Shown: positions 45,301-53,447 of the stretch, one piece after another | How positions within the stretch are numbered: position 1 is the first letter of the stretch | Layout of the letters: the number at the start of each line of letters is the position of its first letter | Source: 21-14-0-10-47-8 sp966211795 | GTDB lineage: Bacteria; Bdellovibrionota; Bdellovibrionia; Bdellovibrionales; Bdellovibrionaceae | Length of the DNA: 64,000 nucleotides | NCBI GenBank assembly: GCA_966211795.1 | Contig: CBIHNW010000020.1 | Span: forward strand, 37,642-101,641 | Reading direction: 5' to 3' | Made by a program: the position numbers and the translations under genes | The notes under the pieces: generated by a model | What the model saw: only the letters and a program-made list of their open reading frames with translations | Told to the model about the DNA's origin: nothing | Databases searched by the model: none

Positions 45301-47210
45301 GCACCGCCCTCGTCGACTTCACCTGTTCGCTCAATCAAGTCATTTCCTTTGATGCCTCGGGAAATTCGGTCTGCGCCAACGTCACTTCCCTCAGTGCCGG
45401 CATATTAAATGGCGGAAACTCGACGGGTGCCGACATCTCAATTGGCACGAATGACAATAAGGCCATTTATTTCAAAGCCAACAACACGATCGCGATGACA
45501 ATTTCTCAAAGTGGCAAAATCAATATTGGTGGCAAGGCCGATCCAGTGACGGCTCTGCAGGTTGCTAACTCGGCCGCATTTGCCATCTCGACACCGGCAC
45601 AATTGATGATGTGGCAGTACAAAGACACGACCGGTGCGCCTCAGATCATTGGCAATTGGGATGTCGCCGATGCCTGGGGAATCGGAACCGTTAATACGAC
45701 TGAAAAACGCATTCGCATCGGCATCGTCAATCCTAATACGGCTCTCACACCGATGATTTGGCAAGGCACTCAAGATTTGATTCTGGAGACGCCGCTGTTG
45801 AACGTCACGAATGGTGGCAGTTCTTATTTCAACGGACAGGTCGGTATCGGCACGAAAACTCCGTCGACTTCTCTGGATATCAGCGGCGCGATGACCGCGC
45901 AGGGCATGTCAACCGCACCGTCCGTTTCTCCGACCAACACCGGACGAATTTACTATGACTATGCCGCCAATAAATTCAAAGTCTCACAAAACGGTGGGGC
46001 GTATATCGATCTGGTCTCGACGGCCACCGGAATCCTGAACGGCGGAAACACGACCGGCGCTGATATTTCGATCGGCACGAACGACACCAAAGCGTTGAAC
46101 ATCAAAGCCAATAATTTAATTGCCATGACGATTTCGCAAAGTGGAGACATCGGCATTGGCACGACCGCCCCGGGCGCGCCGGTCGATATCAACCATGTCT
46201 CTTATCCACTCTCTTCAACGAACGGAATTCTGGCCGTTTCATCAAACGATGCTTACGGCATCGATAAAGGTGGAACTCTTTCCTTCGGTGGAAATGCAGC
46301 TGCAGGCACCAGCATGTACTCGTTTGGAATCATGGGTGGCTTCAAAGAAAATGGCACATCGGGGAGCACCGCCGGATATCTCGCTTTCGCCACTCCAGCC
46401 AACGGCGCCTTGCCGACAGAAAAAATGAGAATCAGTTCGGCCGGAAATGTCGGCATCGGGACCAACAGCCCATCGACCGCATTGGATGTCAGCGGTGCCA
46501 TCAACCTCAACGGCATCGCGGCGCCTGCGATTTCCTCGGCGAACCAGGGTCGCATTTATTTTGACCGCTCGACCGGTAAATTTAAAGTCTCGCAAAACGG
46601 TGCGGCCTATGCCGACTTGGTTGGTGGTGGTGCCGGCAGCGGATTTGCCAACGGCGGAAACGCGTTTGGCGCAGATGCTTCGTTGGGAACGACGGACAAT
46701 AAGACCTTGTCGATCATCACTAACAACACCACGGCGATGACGATTTCTCAGGGCGGCAGCGTCGGTATCGGCGTCACTTCGCCGGTCGAAAAGCTTGAGG
46801 TGAATGGAAATATCAAAGCCACCGAGCTGATTTTGTCATCCGATCGAAATTTAAAAACGAACATCCTCCCGCTGGAAAATTCGCTGCAGAAAATTCTGAG
46901 CCTTTCGGGTGTCCGCTATCATTGGCGATGTGAAGACTATCCTGAGCGGAATTTCGACCACATCGAGCACATGGGTTTGATCGCCCAAGAGGTTGCCGCG
47001 ATTTATCCGGATCTGGTGCATGGCAAAGAAGGCAACATGGCCGTGGATTACACGGGACTGATCGCGCCGATGATCGAAGCGATCAAGGAGCAAAATCAGC
47101 ATGTCGTGTCTTTGCAAAATGAAGTCTCAAAGCTGAAAGCCATCAATGCGAAACAAGAATCGATGCTGTTGATGCTCATGAAACGCGTCGAAAAGCTGGA
47201 GCAGAAATGA
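42306..47210 (+). CDS. giant secreted fibre protein, MAT-like, with S74 chaperone end
   Basis: 1634 residues. Signal peptide ~1-27. Residues ~30-180 form an N-terminal head region. From ~270 to ~1500 there is a fibre of shared repeat modules: GGNTTGADISIGTNDNK-type pieces occur four times, ISQ-x-G-x-(V/I)GIGT-type pieces follow each, and GRIYYDYSANKFKVSQNG-type pieces four times. The C-terminal ~125 residues are an endosialidase-type intramolecular chaperone (peptidase S74): SDRNLK gives the Ser1512-Lys1517 dyad, then LIAQEV and VDYTGLIAPMIEAIKE and a coiled coil. This plan equals the mosaic adhesive trimer fibres known in Bdellovibrio predators. It probably trims itself, trimerises and is shown on the surface to bind prey or neighbours. 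Confidence 0.8.
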   Translation: MGTSCRVFAPVFIFMCMFAISHSALAMNESPQTFTLDGRLFQTGTTKPLLDPNIAIKVQILNPNGTCLLYEEQQTLNTATTDGYFHINVGSDTGSAKRTATDPARTMNQIFQNISNITAANVPGQSCAGGAYSPAAGAVRYFRIIVTPSTTNVADTLSPDIVLDSTPVAMVAQSVQGLERSGILQVNNSGSTVLTQANLEALFTTPAYANLQAILGGNFMKTDSSGAALPSYAANPAGAANGDIWFDSTTSQIKYQTAGGVQTVGAGGTGISSLTVGSSMSVNGTVAGTISSAGTIDLTNTGIAAGTYTKLTVDTKGRATAGTVSLVEGDIPNLTSAGKVSGNTITAGTISGSASINTTGNLITTGTVSGLNVQATNLRVYNSANYVQLSAPALGGNVNLTLPTTDGNPNEFLKTDGSGVLSWASASITSSDVTAALGYTPLNAAATFSGDVSGTYSATTVDRIKGKALTAATVSGQMMIYNGTQWVNSVVSGDATLAYDGILSLNKVPVSKGGTNSTTFGNNRIIASNGTGTALIDFSCSLNQVISFDASGNAVCAAVSSLGGYILNGGNTTGADISIGTNDNKALNFKTNNTLAMTISQGGNVGIGISTPTSQLHNKKTDTSTSGTVVLFKNQLDANPSASSTASFTSFSNKLYQNTNSTGALTGIDNYVGVVKDATTVIVDSNSTMVQFLANVTSLYGSKSYLDNFGSGTVDSAYGFHSSIEKASAGPITNAYGVYSEITTTFGAPPGNAYGIYTGPIQGATKYSFYASDSSAPSFFAGSIGIGTSTPGSALDVNGAMTAQGMSSAPAVSVSNTGRIYYDYSANKFKVSQNGAAYVDLVSSGGITSLGGQTGATQTLAISVDNSVAAPTISSATNAHTWKIPMASNAGTTAGLLNKTDYDLFVAKLGTTTSFAGDVSGAYNATSVDKIKGKAITAGSVSGQMMIYDGTAWNNAVMSGDATLSYAGQLTLNKVPVSKGGTNATTFGNNRIIASNGTGTALVDFTCSLNQVISFDASGNSVCANVTSLSAGILNGGNSTGADISIGTNDNKAIYFKANNTIAMTISQSGKINIGGKADPVTALQVANSAAFAISTPAQLMMWQYKDTTGAPQIIGNWDVADAWGIGTVNTTEKRIRIGIVNPNTALTPMIWQGTQDLILETPLLNVTNGGSSYFNGQVGIGTKTPSTSLDISGAMTAQGMSTAPSVSPTNTGRIYYDYAANKFKVSQNGGAYIDLVSTATGILNGGNTTGADISIGTNDTKALNIKANNLIAMTISQSGDIGIGTTAPGAPVDINHVSYPLSSTNGILAVSSNDAYGIDKGGTLSFGGNAAAGTSMYSFGIMGGFKENGTSGSTAGYLAFATPANGALPTEKMRISSAGNVGIGTNSPSTALDVSGAINLNGIAAPAISSANQGRIYFDRSTGKFKVSQNGAAYADLVGGGAGSGFANGGNAFGADASLGTTDNKTLSIITNNTTAMTISQGGSVGIGVTSPVEKLEVNGNIKATELILSSDRNLKTNILPLENSLQKILSLSGVRYHWRCEDYPERNFDHIEHMGLIAQEVAAIYPDLVHGKEGNMAVDYTGLIAPMIEAIKEQNQHVVSLQNEVSKLKAINAKQESMLLMLMKRVEKLEQK

Positions 47211-47776
47211 AGCAATTGAAGTCGGCATTTTTGACGATGGCCCTGCTTTTTTCAGTCTCGGCACAGGCCGTGACGCTGACCTGTCCCACTGCGGGTCAAC
47301 AAAGATATGAGCCCATCTCCGCCCGCATGCAAATCTGCGATGGCTCCGGCTGGGTCGAGATTGACGGTGGCGCCTTAATGTCCACCTGCACGGCGGCCCA
47401 GGCAGGACACCAAAAATTTTCCGGCGGCGAAATGAGCTATTGCGATGGCACCAATTGGCGCATGATGAGCACTTGCTTACCAACGAATTCAACCTGCACC
47501 CAGGGTGGCCGCATCCGGTACACGACTGCCAATCACACGATTTACTGTGACGGCAGTTACTGGGTGGTTATTTATGGGGCTTGCGTCTCTGCTTTATCGT
47601 GCAGCGAATTGGATACGCCGGCTTCGTGCTCTTCAAACACGGGTTGCTCTTGGAGCCTGGTCGGATCCCCCCATTGCGATCTTTCGAATGGGTGCTCGGG
47701 ACATAGTTCCGCTTTCAGTTGCAACGCCGATCCCAATTGTTCGTGGAGCGGCGTCGTCTGTAACGATGCGATCTAA
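47207..47776 (+). CDS. Cys-rich secreted protein coupled to the fibre gene
   Basis: 189 residues with a signal peptide ending near AQAVT (residue ~22). The mature protein has three copies of a ~45-residue motif with Gly-x-x-x-Tyr and YCDG-x-x-W (ICDGSGW, YCDGTNW, YCDGSYW), and then a Cys-dense tail with Cys-Ser/Asn-Asp repeats (SCSSNTGCSW, SCNADPNCSW). Many Cys imply disulfides in the periplasm or outside. Its start overlaps the fibre stop by four bases, so the two are made together; a role as fibre partner is likely but inferred. Confidence 0.65.
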   Translation: MKQLKSAFLTMALLFSVSAQAVTLTCPTAGQQRYEPISARMQICDGSGWVEIDGGALMSTCTAAQAGHQKFSGGEMSYCDGTNWRMMSTCLPTNSTCTQGGRIRYTTANHTIYCDGSYWVVIYGACVSALSCSELDTPASCSSNTGCSWSLVGSPHCDLSNGCSGHSSAFSCNADPNCSWSGVVCNDAI

Positions 47777-47780
47777 ACAA

Positions 47781-48581
47781 TTAACGATAAACAGCGTTGC
47801 AGGTGACTTTAACGCCAGCGCCTGAACCCGATTTGGAAATTTCGTTCTTCAGCTTTTCCAGTTTCACCAACTGCTCGTCCGCATAAGCAACGCGACGACT
47901 GATTTCTTTTTCTCTCGAGAGTCTCGCGTAGCCGACATCGTTGTTGTCATTGATCTGCCCATGATACATTGCCAATCTCTGCGAGCTTGGCCACATGCGT
48001 TCGTTTTCCGCATTGTATTGAGCACGAGCGTTCGGATACGGCATCCGGTAGCTCTGAGCAACGGCCCGAGATTCACTGGCAGCCATTTGTTTTTCCATCT
48101 CATAAATTTTCTTTTGAATATCTAGCAATTGCAAACTGTGCTCAGGAAAAGTTTCTCGGGCGTACTGCAATTGAACTTCGATCTTCTGGAGATTGACGTG
48201 CAGTTCGTTATCATAATCCTGCAGGCTTTTTCGAACTGCGCCGAAAGGAGAAGGGATGTTGGCTCGCGCTTCTTGCTCTGCCCGGGACTCGACAGAAACG
48301 CCGAGCATTCCGAAAAATGAACCTTCCCGCGCCATTTTCATTTGCACCCACTGCGAGTAGCCGCTTGGGGTGCCGCTTCGAGCTTGAATTGCGTCCTCTT
48401 TTTCGGCTTGCAGTTTTTGAGACTCGGCCACCAGACTTTCAAAAATCTCTGATGTTTTGTCCAGGCTTTGACCTTTCAGTGCGGCCACATCGGACTTGAT
48501 ATCCTTGATACCTGCTAGGGCATTAAAGGTCAGGCCCAAGGCCAAAAGACAGATGGATAAAGTTTGAATTTTTGCTTTCAT
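47781..48581 (-). CDS. exported coiled-coil protein, unknown function
   Basis: 266 residues with a signal peptide ending near NALAG (residue ~23). The rest is helical with Gln/Glu/Lys-rich coiled coil, especially ~40-75 and ~120-170. A Cys is present near the C-terminus. AAGGAAGG precedes the ATG. It ends only a few bases from the convergent Cys-rich gene. No family recognised. Confidence 0.55.
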   Translation of the reverse strand: MKAKIQTLSICLLALGLTFNALAGIKDIKSDVAALKGQSLDKTSEIFESLVAESQKLQAEKEDAIQARSGTPSGYSQWVQMKMAREGSFFGMLGVSVESRAEQEARANIPSPFGAVRKSLQDYDNELHVNLQKIEVQLQYARETFPEHSLQLLDIQKKIYEMEKQMAASESRAVAQSYRMPYPNARAQYNAENERMWPSSQRLAMYHGQINDNNDVGYARLSREKEISRRVAYADEQLVKLEKLKNEISKSGSGAGVKVTCNAVYR

Positions 48582-48864
48582 TGGAACCTTCCTTTTTTAC
48601 AATCAGTTGGGGCAGTTACCAATTCCATGCCGACGCCAAATCAAATAAATTCTTTTTAATGCCGCGATGACTGTCCAAGCTTCAGTCAATGCCGGTTTTC
48701 GGGTGCTCCAAGCGAACTGAATCAAACACGCTGGAAAAAGCCCTTCGGCCTTTCGCGGTGCTCCTACCAATGCCGCGCAAAACCCTGCACCAGGCCGAAA
48801 ACTTACTTTATTGATACGCCCTTCAGAGTGTGCAAGCGTTGAGTTTCCACAAAGGGGAAAATCT
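48582..48864. other. 283-base gap between divergent genes
   Basis: Contains a minus-strand frame (48603 onwards) whose last ~65 codons overlap no other gene, but no ribosome site or family supports it. Otherwise it is the promoter and leader space of the two flanking genes. Confidence 0.4.
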
Positions 48865-50163
48865 ATGAACTTGTTAAAAGCATCTTTGGCTTTTGGATTG
48901 GTCATTTCAACAATCGCCTGCAGCAATGGTGGCGGCGGTGGAAGTGATGGCGGCTCGTCTGTAAAACCGGCGGATCCAGCGGCCAGCAAATCTGTGACGA
49001 CGTCTTTCGCGGCTTTGCAAAACCTGCAAGAGAAAAGAACTCATCGCCAAGGCGTCCTGAGAAATTTCTTACGCTCGGCCAATAACGCCCAAATTGATCA
49101 AAAAGATGTCCAAGCGTTGTCTGATAAGCTCGATCAAAAAGTGAACACCAAAGATTGCGTCTTTAAACTTCCCTCCGAAGAAGCGCCAACCAATCCACCG
49201 GCCGCACAAAACGGCATGAACATCGATATCCACGATATGTTCTTTGAGATTTCAGGCGACAACTGTCCGATGACGGCTTCAATCACCGTCGAAGGCAATG
49301 GTGACGCGCAAAACGTTTCGGCCAAATTCGAAATGAAGATGGTCGTTCATTCTGAAGAACTGCAAAAGGAAATGAACATCAAGGACGCCGTGTTTTCTGG
49401 TCTTATCAAAGCTGCAACCGCGCAATTGCCGCAGGGAATGCACATGAATATGAAAGGCGTTTTCGCGGGCAATGGAACCACCGTGTCCAACGGTCCTTTC
49501 ACCAGCACGACTGATGCAGACGCTGAAATGAACATTTCGATGCCTCAGCAAACGGATTTGAATCCCCAGCAACCGGATCCAAACAATATGATCAGTTTGA
49601 CCGGAATCAGCATGGACATGAAGCAGTCGAATGCTTATGTCTTCGGTGCCGAGCGCACAGATTTTTCGTCGCATGTGAAAATGGATTCTCAAGGCCAAGT
49701 TGCAGAGTACGTCATCAACGGCCGCAACGTATCGGCTGCTGAATACGCTCAATATGCCAGCGAGATTAAAATTCCGGGCATGAACGATTCGAACGGTCCC
49801 AACTCGTCTCAACCACCAACGGTGAATTCGTCTTGCGAAATCCTGGCATTCGATGCCGCTCGCATGCCTGAAGCTTCGATTCAAAAAATGATGACGGCTA
49901 AATTTGATACGACGCCATTGAAGCCCTTGGCTTCGGCTCAAGTTTCCAGCTGCGGCGTGATGTCCGAAAATAACAGCACGGTCATTGGCAAAGCCACCGT
50001 CTTGCGCTTGATGTTCGGGGACAATGCAAACACGGCCTTCATCGATATCGGTGGCACCAAGAAAGCTCTGACTTTGGAACCACAATATGATGATTTTGCG
50101 ACGGCAACAGTGAACGGTGTTTCATTGGTTTACGCATGCACGCACGTGACTTCATGCAACTGA
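48865..50163 (+). CDS. predicted lipoprotein, unknown function
   Basis: 432 residues from the ATG at 48865, with AAGGGG upstream. The lipoprotein signal ends at STIAC (Cys at residue ~19), with a run of Gly then Ser. The mature protein is rich in Met, Asn and Asp, with Met-rich stretches (MNIDIHDMFFE, MHMNMKG) and several Cys. It is the first of three overlapping secreted genes on this strand. No family recognised. Confidence 0.6.
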   Translation: MNLLKASLAFGLVISTIACSNGGGGGSDGGSSVKPADPAASKSVTTSFAALQNLQEKRTHRQGVLRNFLRSANNAQIDQKDVQALSDKLDQKVNTKDCVFKLPSEEAPTNPPAAQNGMNIDIHDMFFEISGDNCPMTASITVEGNGDAQNVSAKFEMKMVVHSEELQKEMNIKDAVFSGLIKAATAQLPQGMHMNMKGVFAGNGTTVSNGPFTSTTDADAEMNISMPQQTDLNPQQPDPNNMISLTGISMDMKQSNAYVFGAERTDFSSHVKMDSQGQVAEYVINGRNVSAAEYAQYASEIKIPGMNDSNGPNSSQPPTVNSSCEILAFDAARMPEASIQKMMTAKFDTTPLKPLASAQVSSCGVMSENNSTVIGKATVLRLMFGDNANTAFIDIGGTKKALTLEPQYDDFATATVNGVSLVYACTHVTSCN

Positions 50164-50819
50164 TTTCTCTTTCCAAGCGACTCTTGATGGGGTCGCTTGT
50201 CTTCTTCTTCGCGACCATCGCTTGGGCCGATTTTGAAATTCAAGATCCCCATCACGTGCTGACCGATCTCGCGGGACGTCTGTCGGCCATTCCCTTCGAG
50301 CAAGGCATGACCTGCGCACAATCGGTTAGGTTCTCGGGCACCACCGGAAGCTGCCAACTGAAATGCAGCGCCCATCATTGCACCAGTGAATGTCAGCAGG
50401 TCCCGGGCGGTGCGGTCGTCTACAATTTAGCAACTGAAGAGTGCACTGCCGATTCTGTTTCCGTCTATGGCAGCAATGGTTTTTCAGCCGTGGTGAGCAA
50501 AGATGATTACGTTGCCGGTGGAAACACTTGGCTGATCGGACTGTTGAAAGGTCTCGGAAGCTTCGTGCAACCGGAAGCCACCATCACCTTAGAAGATGTC
50601 CGATCACAAATGTTCAGTGAAATCGTCAACGGCGAAACACAGCCCTTCTTTGGGTACCTGGTTTCGGCATCGATTCAGATTTTACCAGGCACGATGACCC
50701 AGACTTTGGAAATCGGTATCGACAGTCGCGGTTCAGGACTGAATCAAATCATTCTGCTGCAATTTGATCATGATGATGTCTTTCTCAAACGAAAAGGAAT
50801 TCTCAATGCGTCTCCTTAA
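50154..50819 (+). CDS. exported protein, unknown function
   Basis: 221 residues from the ATG at 50154, which overlaps the previous stop. The N-terminus is a signal peptide with Lys-Arg, a Leu/Phe-rich core and cleavage near IAWAD (residue ~25). The mature part has a Cys cluster (SCQLKCSAHHCTSECQ) that may be a metal or disulfide site, then a beta-type region. It ends inside the start of the metalloprotease gene. The start is not fixed by a ribosome site. Confidence 0.55.
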   Translation: MQLISLSKRLLMGSLVFFFATIAWADFEIQDPHHVLTDLAGRLSAIPFEQGMTCAQSVRFSGTTGSCQLKCSAHHCTSECQQVPGGAVVYNLATEECTADSVSVYGSNGFSAVVSKDDYVAGGNTWLIGLLKGLGSFVQPEATITLEDVRSQMFSEIVNGETQPFFGYLVSASIQILPGTMTQTLEIGIDSRGSGLNQIILLQFDHDDVFLKRKGILNASP

Positions 50820-52005
50820 GCCTGTTTTTTTTGCCGGCCTGATGATGTTCTCCCTGTTTGCCAATGCCGAGCGTGGCGGTTGGGTTTCATCGGGCGGAGA
50901 AATTTTCCGATTTGATCGAAATCCTTGGTTCGTGCGCAACACCACCGACGTCAAATACTGCGTGCAAGTGGACGCACCGACGATGTCGGCGGACGAAGCC
51001 AGCATCAAGCGAGCTTTGCAAAATGCATTTCAATTCTGGAAGGGCGAATTGCAGATTTCTCAACCAAAGATGACCGCTGGTTTCGCTTATATCGGCGGAC
51101 AAAATTTCGTCGAGCAAGCGGTCTGTGATTCGTCGGTCGATCTCGTTTTCAAATTCGGCTACGGAACGTTGTCGAAAGAAGAAATCGATTTCTTGAAAAC
51201 GCCAGAGACCTACGTCGGCGTCAGCGTTCGCCAGAATTATGACTTCACGACCTTGAAGGGTACGGGATTCGTCTACATTTCTTCGGATGTAGGACCTCAC
51301 GCTTACAAGAACAATGGCCAATTGATCACCGAGGCTTGGAAATCCGAGAAGCTGCTCCAGTACGCATTGATGCACGAGCTGGGACACGTTTTTGGTCTTC
51401 CGCACACGGGAACTGGGTTGATGTCCGAAGTTTTCTTGGATCAGCTTTTGAATCAGCGCATTTCGAGCTTCTACCTGAAGTATCCGGTGCAACCGTTCTT
51501 GAGCTATCCGAAAGAGTTTGAAATCTGTGCTTTCTCGGGATCATTCGACGTCAATTTCTTCCAATTAAAGGAAGAAACCGCTTGCTTGGTTTTCAAACCC
51601 AACAGCAGCGCCGACATTGCTTGGACCGTGTACCGCAAGAAGTATTCGAACTCGGAAGAAATCGAAATCGGCACCTTGAAAACTTCAGCGATGGGCGCCG
51701 GCCAAGGCATGAGCGCGAAACCGGCGATTCTGGTTCATTTGCCAGACGAGCAAAAGGTTTTCACCGCGACCGAAAAAGGCTTCGCCGAATTCATGATCGG
51801 ACCCGTGTTCATGGAAAGAAATTTTCAAGGGTTTTTCAACACCAAGGATTCGTTGAAACCCTATCCGGTGTTCATTGATCTGAAGGCTGACACCATCACG
51901 GTGGTCGGAACAGTTTCGAACAAGGTGCAGACGGTGATGACTTATGCTCCGCCGAATCTTTTGCAGATGTTGTATCCGATCGGCACGGCCCAACGAAAAA
52001 AATAG
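50806..52005 (+). CDS. secreted metzincin-type zinc metalloprotease
   Basis: 399 residues from the ATG at 50806, with AAGGA upstream. A signal peptide ends near FANAE (residue ~19). The zinc motif HELGHVFGLPH is an exact HExxHxxGxxH, and the Met-turn is probably TGLMSE eight residues on, so it fits the matrixin/metzincin group. The C-terminal ~170 residues are beta-rich and could be a binding domain. It is likely an extracellular or periplasmic protease acting on host or envelope proteins; the target is unknown. Confidence 0.8.
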   Translation: MRLLKPVFFAGLMMFSLFANAERGGWVSSGGEIFRFDRNPWFVRNTTDVKYCVQVDAPTMSADEASIKRALQNAFQFWKGELQISQPKMTAGFAYIGGQNFVEQAVCDSSVDLVFKFGYGTLSKEEIDFLKTPETYVGVSVRQNYDFTTLKGTGFVYISSDVGPHAYKNNGQLITEAWKSEKLLQYALMHELGHVFGLPHTGTGLMSEVFLDQLLNQRISSFYLKYPVQPFLSYPKEFEICAFSGSFDVNFFQLKEETACLVFKPNSSADIAWTVYRKKYSNSEEIEIGTLKTSAMGAGQGMSAKPAILVHLPDEQKVFTATEKGFAEFMIGPVFMERNFQGFFNTKDSLKPYPVFIDLKADTITVVGTVSNKVQTVMTYAPPNLLQMLYPIGTAQRKK

Positions 52006-52031
52006 CCCCTCCCGGGATCAAAACCCGGGAG
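52002..52031 (-). terminator. terminator for the minus-strand barrel gene
   Basis: CTCCCGGG/CCCGGGAG (52009-52031) forms a strong stem. On the minus strand it is followed after four bases by a run of seven T. It lies between two convergent genes and may work in both directions. Confidence 0.6.
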
Positions 52032-52101
52032 AGCCTCCGGGCTTTAGCTTGACACTGGGAAGGGCTGGAAAATGCTCTCCAGAGGGATCAGGGACCGACG
52101 G

Positions 52102-52749
52102 TTACAAAGGAATCGAGTACATCACGTTGAGGGCGTATCCTTCCGAGTGGGAGTCGCCTTCTTTCATGACCTTCTGAGTTCCGCGCAGATAGTTCAATTC
52201 ATACAAAATATGTTGGTCGTTGCCCAGGCTGTAAGAACCACCCAAGCCCGCGACGGCCATCACGTCCAGCGTGTTGACCTTGTCTTTGATGTCACCATCT
52301 TCAGACTCGCCCAATAATGATAACTTTTGCTTCGCCGACATTAGGACCGCGGCCGTTGCACCCGTTCGCAGGTACATGAAATTCTTCCCGTCCGCGCCAT
52401 AGTTGAATGCTTTCCAGCGAATGCCCAAAGGAATGGCCAAATAATCCAAGTTCACTTCGTAGCTCATAAACATATTGCCATTTTTTCCACCCGCCTGGAT
52501 GTACTGCAATCCGGTTTCGAAATCCAAATCGGTGATTCCAGTTTGTTTGAAGACGGCGGCTCCGACACTCATCCCCGCTTTCGAATCCAGATCGGCTGCG
52601 TCCGACTTGAGTTGGAAGCTGGTCACGCCGACCGAAGGGGCGATGGTCCAATTTGCGCCTGCAGAAGCCACCGATTTCTCGACGGCAAAAGATTTTTCCG
52701 AGGCCAAGACGGCCAGTGCGATTGCTAAAGTTGTGATCATTGTTTTCAT
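52102..52749 (-). CDS. outer-membrane beta-barrel protein, unknown function
   Basis: 215 residues with a signal peptide ending near SFAVE (residue ~22). The body looks like an OmpA-type/porin-like small barrel: alternating strands with Gly and aromatic residues, and a C-terminal LNVMYSIPL ending, which is typical of the last barrel strand. AGGAGA precedes the ATG. It is downstream of the lipoprotein gene on the same strand. Confidence 0.6.
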   Translation of the reverse strand: MKTMITTLAIALAVLASEKSFAVEKSVASAGANWTIAPSVGVTSFQLKSDAADLDSKAGMSVGAAVFKQTGITDLDFETGLQYIQAGGKNGNMFMSYEVNLDYLAIPLGIRWKAFNYGADGKNFMYLRTGATAAVLMSAKQKLSLLGESEDGDIKDKVNTLDVMAVAGLGGSYSLGNDQHILYELNYLRGTQKVMKEGDSHSEGYALNVMYSIPL

Positions 52750-52773
52750 GTTGTTGCTCTCCTGTTTAAAGAA

Positions 52774-53220
52774 TTATTTCTTGGTTGATTTACTGTTTGC
52801 GTTGGCGACGGACTTTTCACAGTTGTACTGTATTTGCCATTCTCTCAACTGCGTGACGGTCGAAGAAGACTGCGTGTCTTTTCCACCTTGATCTCCGGAC
52901 ATCAAAGGAATGCCAAACAAAGCGCCGACCTGGGTTTCGGTTGATTTGCGATTGTTCTGACGTTCATTCGAAGTCGTTGCTTGACCGATGACGGCTTCAC
53001 CCTCTTCGCTGACCTTGAAAGGGTACGGAGCACAATTGGATTTCATGTACTCGTCCGCCTTCTGGCGATCTTCCGGGCGATAGTTTTCTTTCAGGGCGAT
53101 GACGCCGTTTTCCTGCGGCTTGCGCTTCACGTTGCGCGCTTCGCCTTGGTACGGAACCGTTTGGCAAGCTGCCAAAAGCATCACGCTCCCTAACGTTAAA
53201 TACAAAGATGTCTGTTTCAT
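52774..53220 (-). CDS. predicted lipoprotein, unknown function
   Basis: 148 residues from the ATG at 53220, with AAGGAGA upstream; the frame runs on to 53301 through a repeat element but that part has no signal. The lipobox is LLAAC (Cys at residue 19). The mature protein is Lys/Gln/Glu-rich with two more Cys (NCAPY and YNCEK). It is 24 bases upstream of the barrel gene on the same strand, so the two may be co-transcribed. Confidence 0.6.
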   Translation of the reverse strand: MKQTSLYLTLGSVMLLAACQTVPYQGEARNVKRKPQENGVIALKENYRPEDRQKADEYMKSNCAPYPFKVSEEGEAVIGQATTSNERQNNRKSTETQVGALFGIPLMSGDQGGKDTQSSSTVTQLREWQIQYNCEKSVANANSKSTKK

Positions 53221-53250
53221 ACTGCTCTCCTTGGTTTGAATGTCTTTGTA

Positions 53251-53351
53251 GAAGCCATCCCATAAACCCAAATCCAGCGTTGCCGCCTCCTCGGCGTACA
53301 TGCGTACGCTGTCGTCGTTGCGCCTTGGCTTTGTGTTTATGTGATGGCTTC
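53251..53351. repeat. palindromic repeat element, copy A
   Basis: 101-base element. The ends form a 17-base inverted repeat with one mismatch (53251-53267 and 53335-53351). The centre has a small palindrome, GCGTAC/GTACGC around four bases. A related 102-base copy lies at 60996-61097. It sits between the lipoprotein gene and the divergent TIGR02147 gene, so it may affect both promoters. Confidence 0.75.
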
Positions 53352-53430
53352 TAGATACAAATTTAAAGGGGCAGTTGTGCTAAAAGTATTATTTAATTGT
53401 GCAAAAATTCTGATTTAGTTATGGTTTTAG

Positions 53431-53436
53431 TATAAT
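53431..53436 (+). promoter_or_regulatory. -10 box of the TIGR02147 gene
   Basis: TATAAT lies 11 bases before the ATG at 53448. No good -35 is seen. A transcript starting near here would have almost no leader; GAGG lies four bases before the ATG. Confidence 0.3.
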
Positions 53437-53447
53437 TTTGAGGCCCG

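Noticed and set aside
48603..48989. Minus-strand frame covering the start of the lipoprotein gene
   Set aside because: Most of it overlaps a gene with a lipoprotein signal on the plus strand, and it has no ribosome site. The free part may still deserve a look.
53221..53301. Longer N-terminus of the lipoprotein gene
   Set aside because: It would run through the palindromic repeat and place a signal peptide in the middle of the protein.
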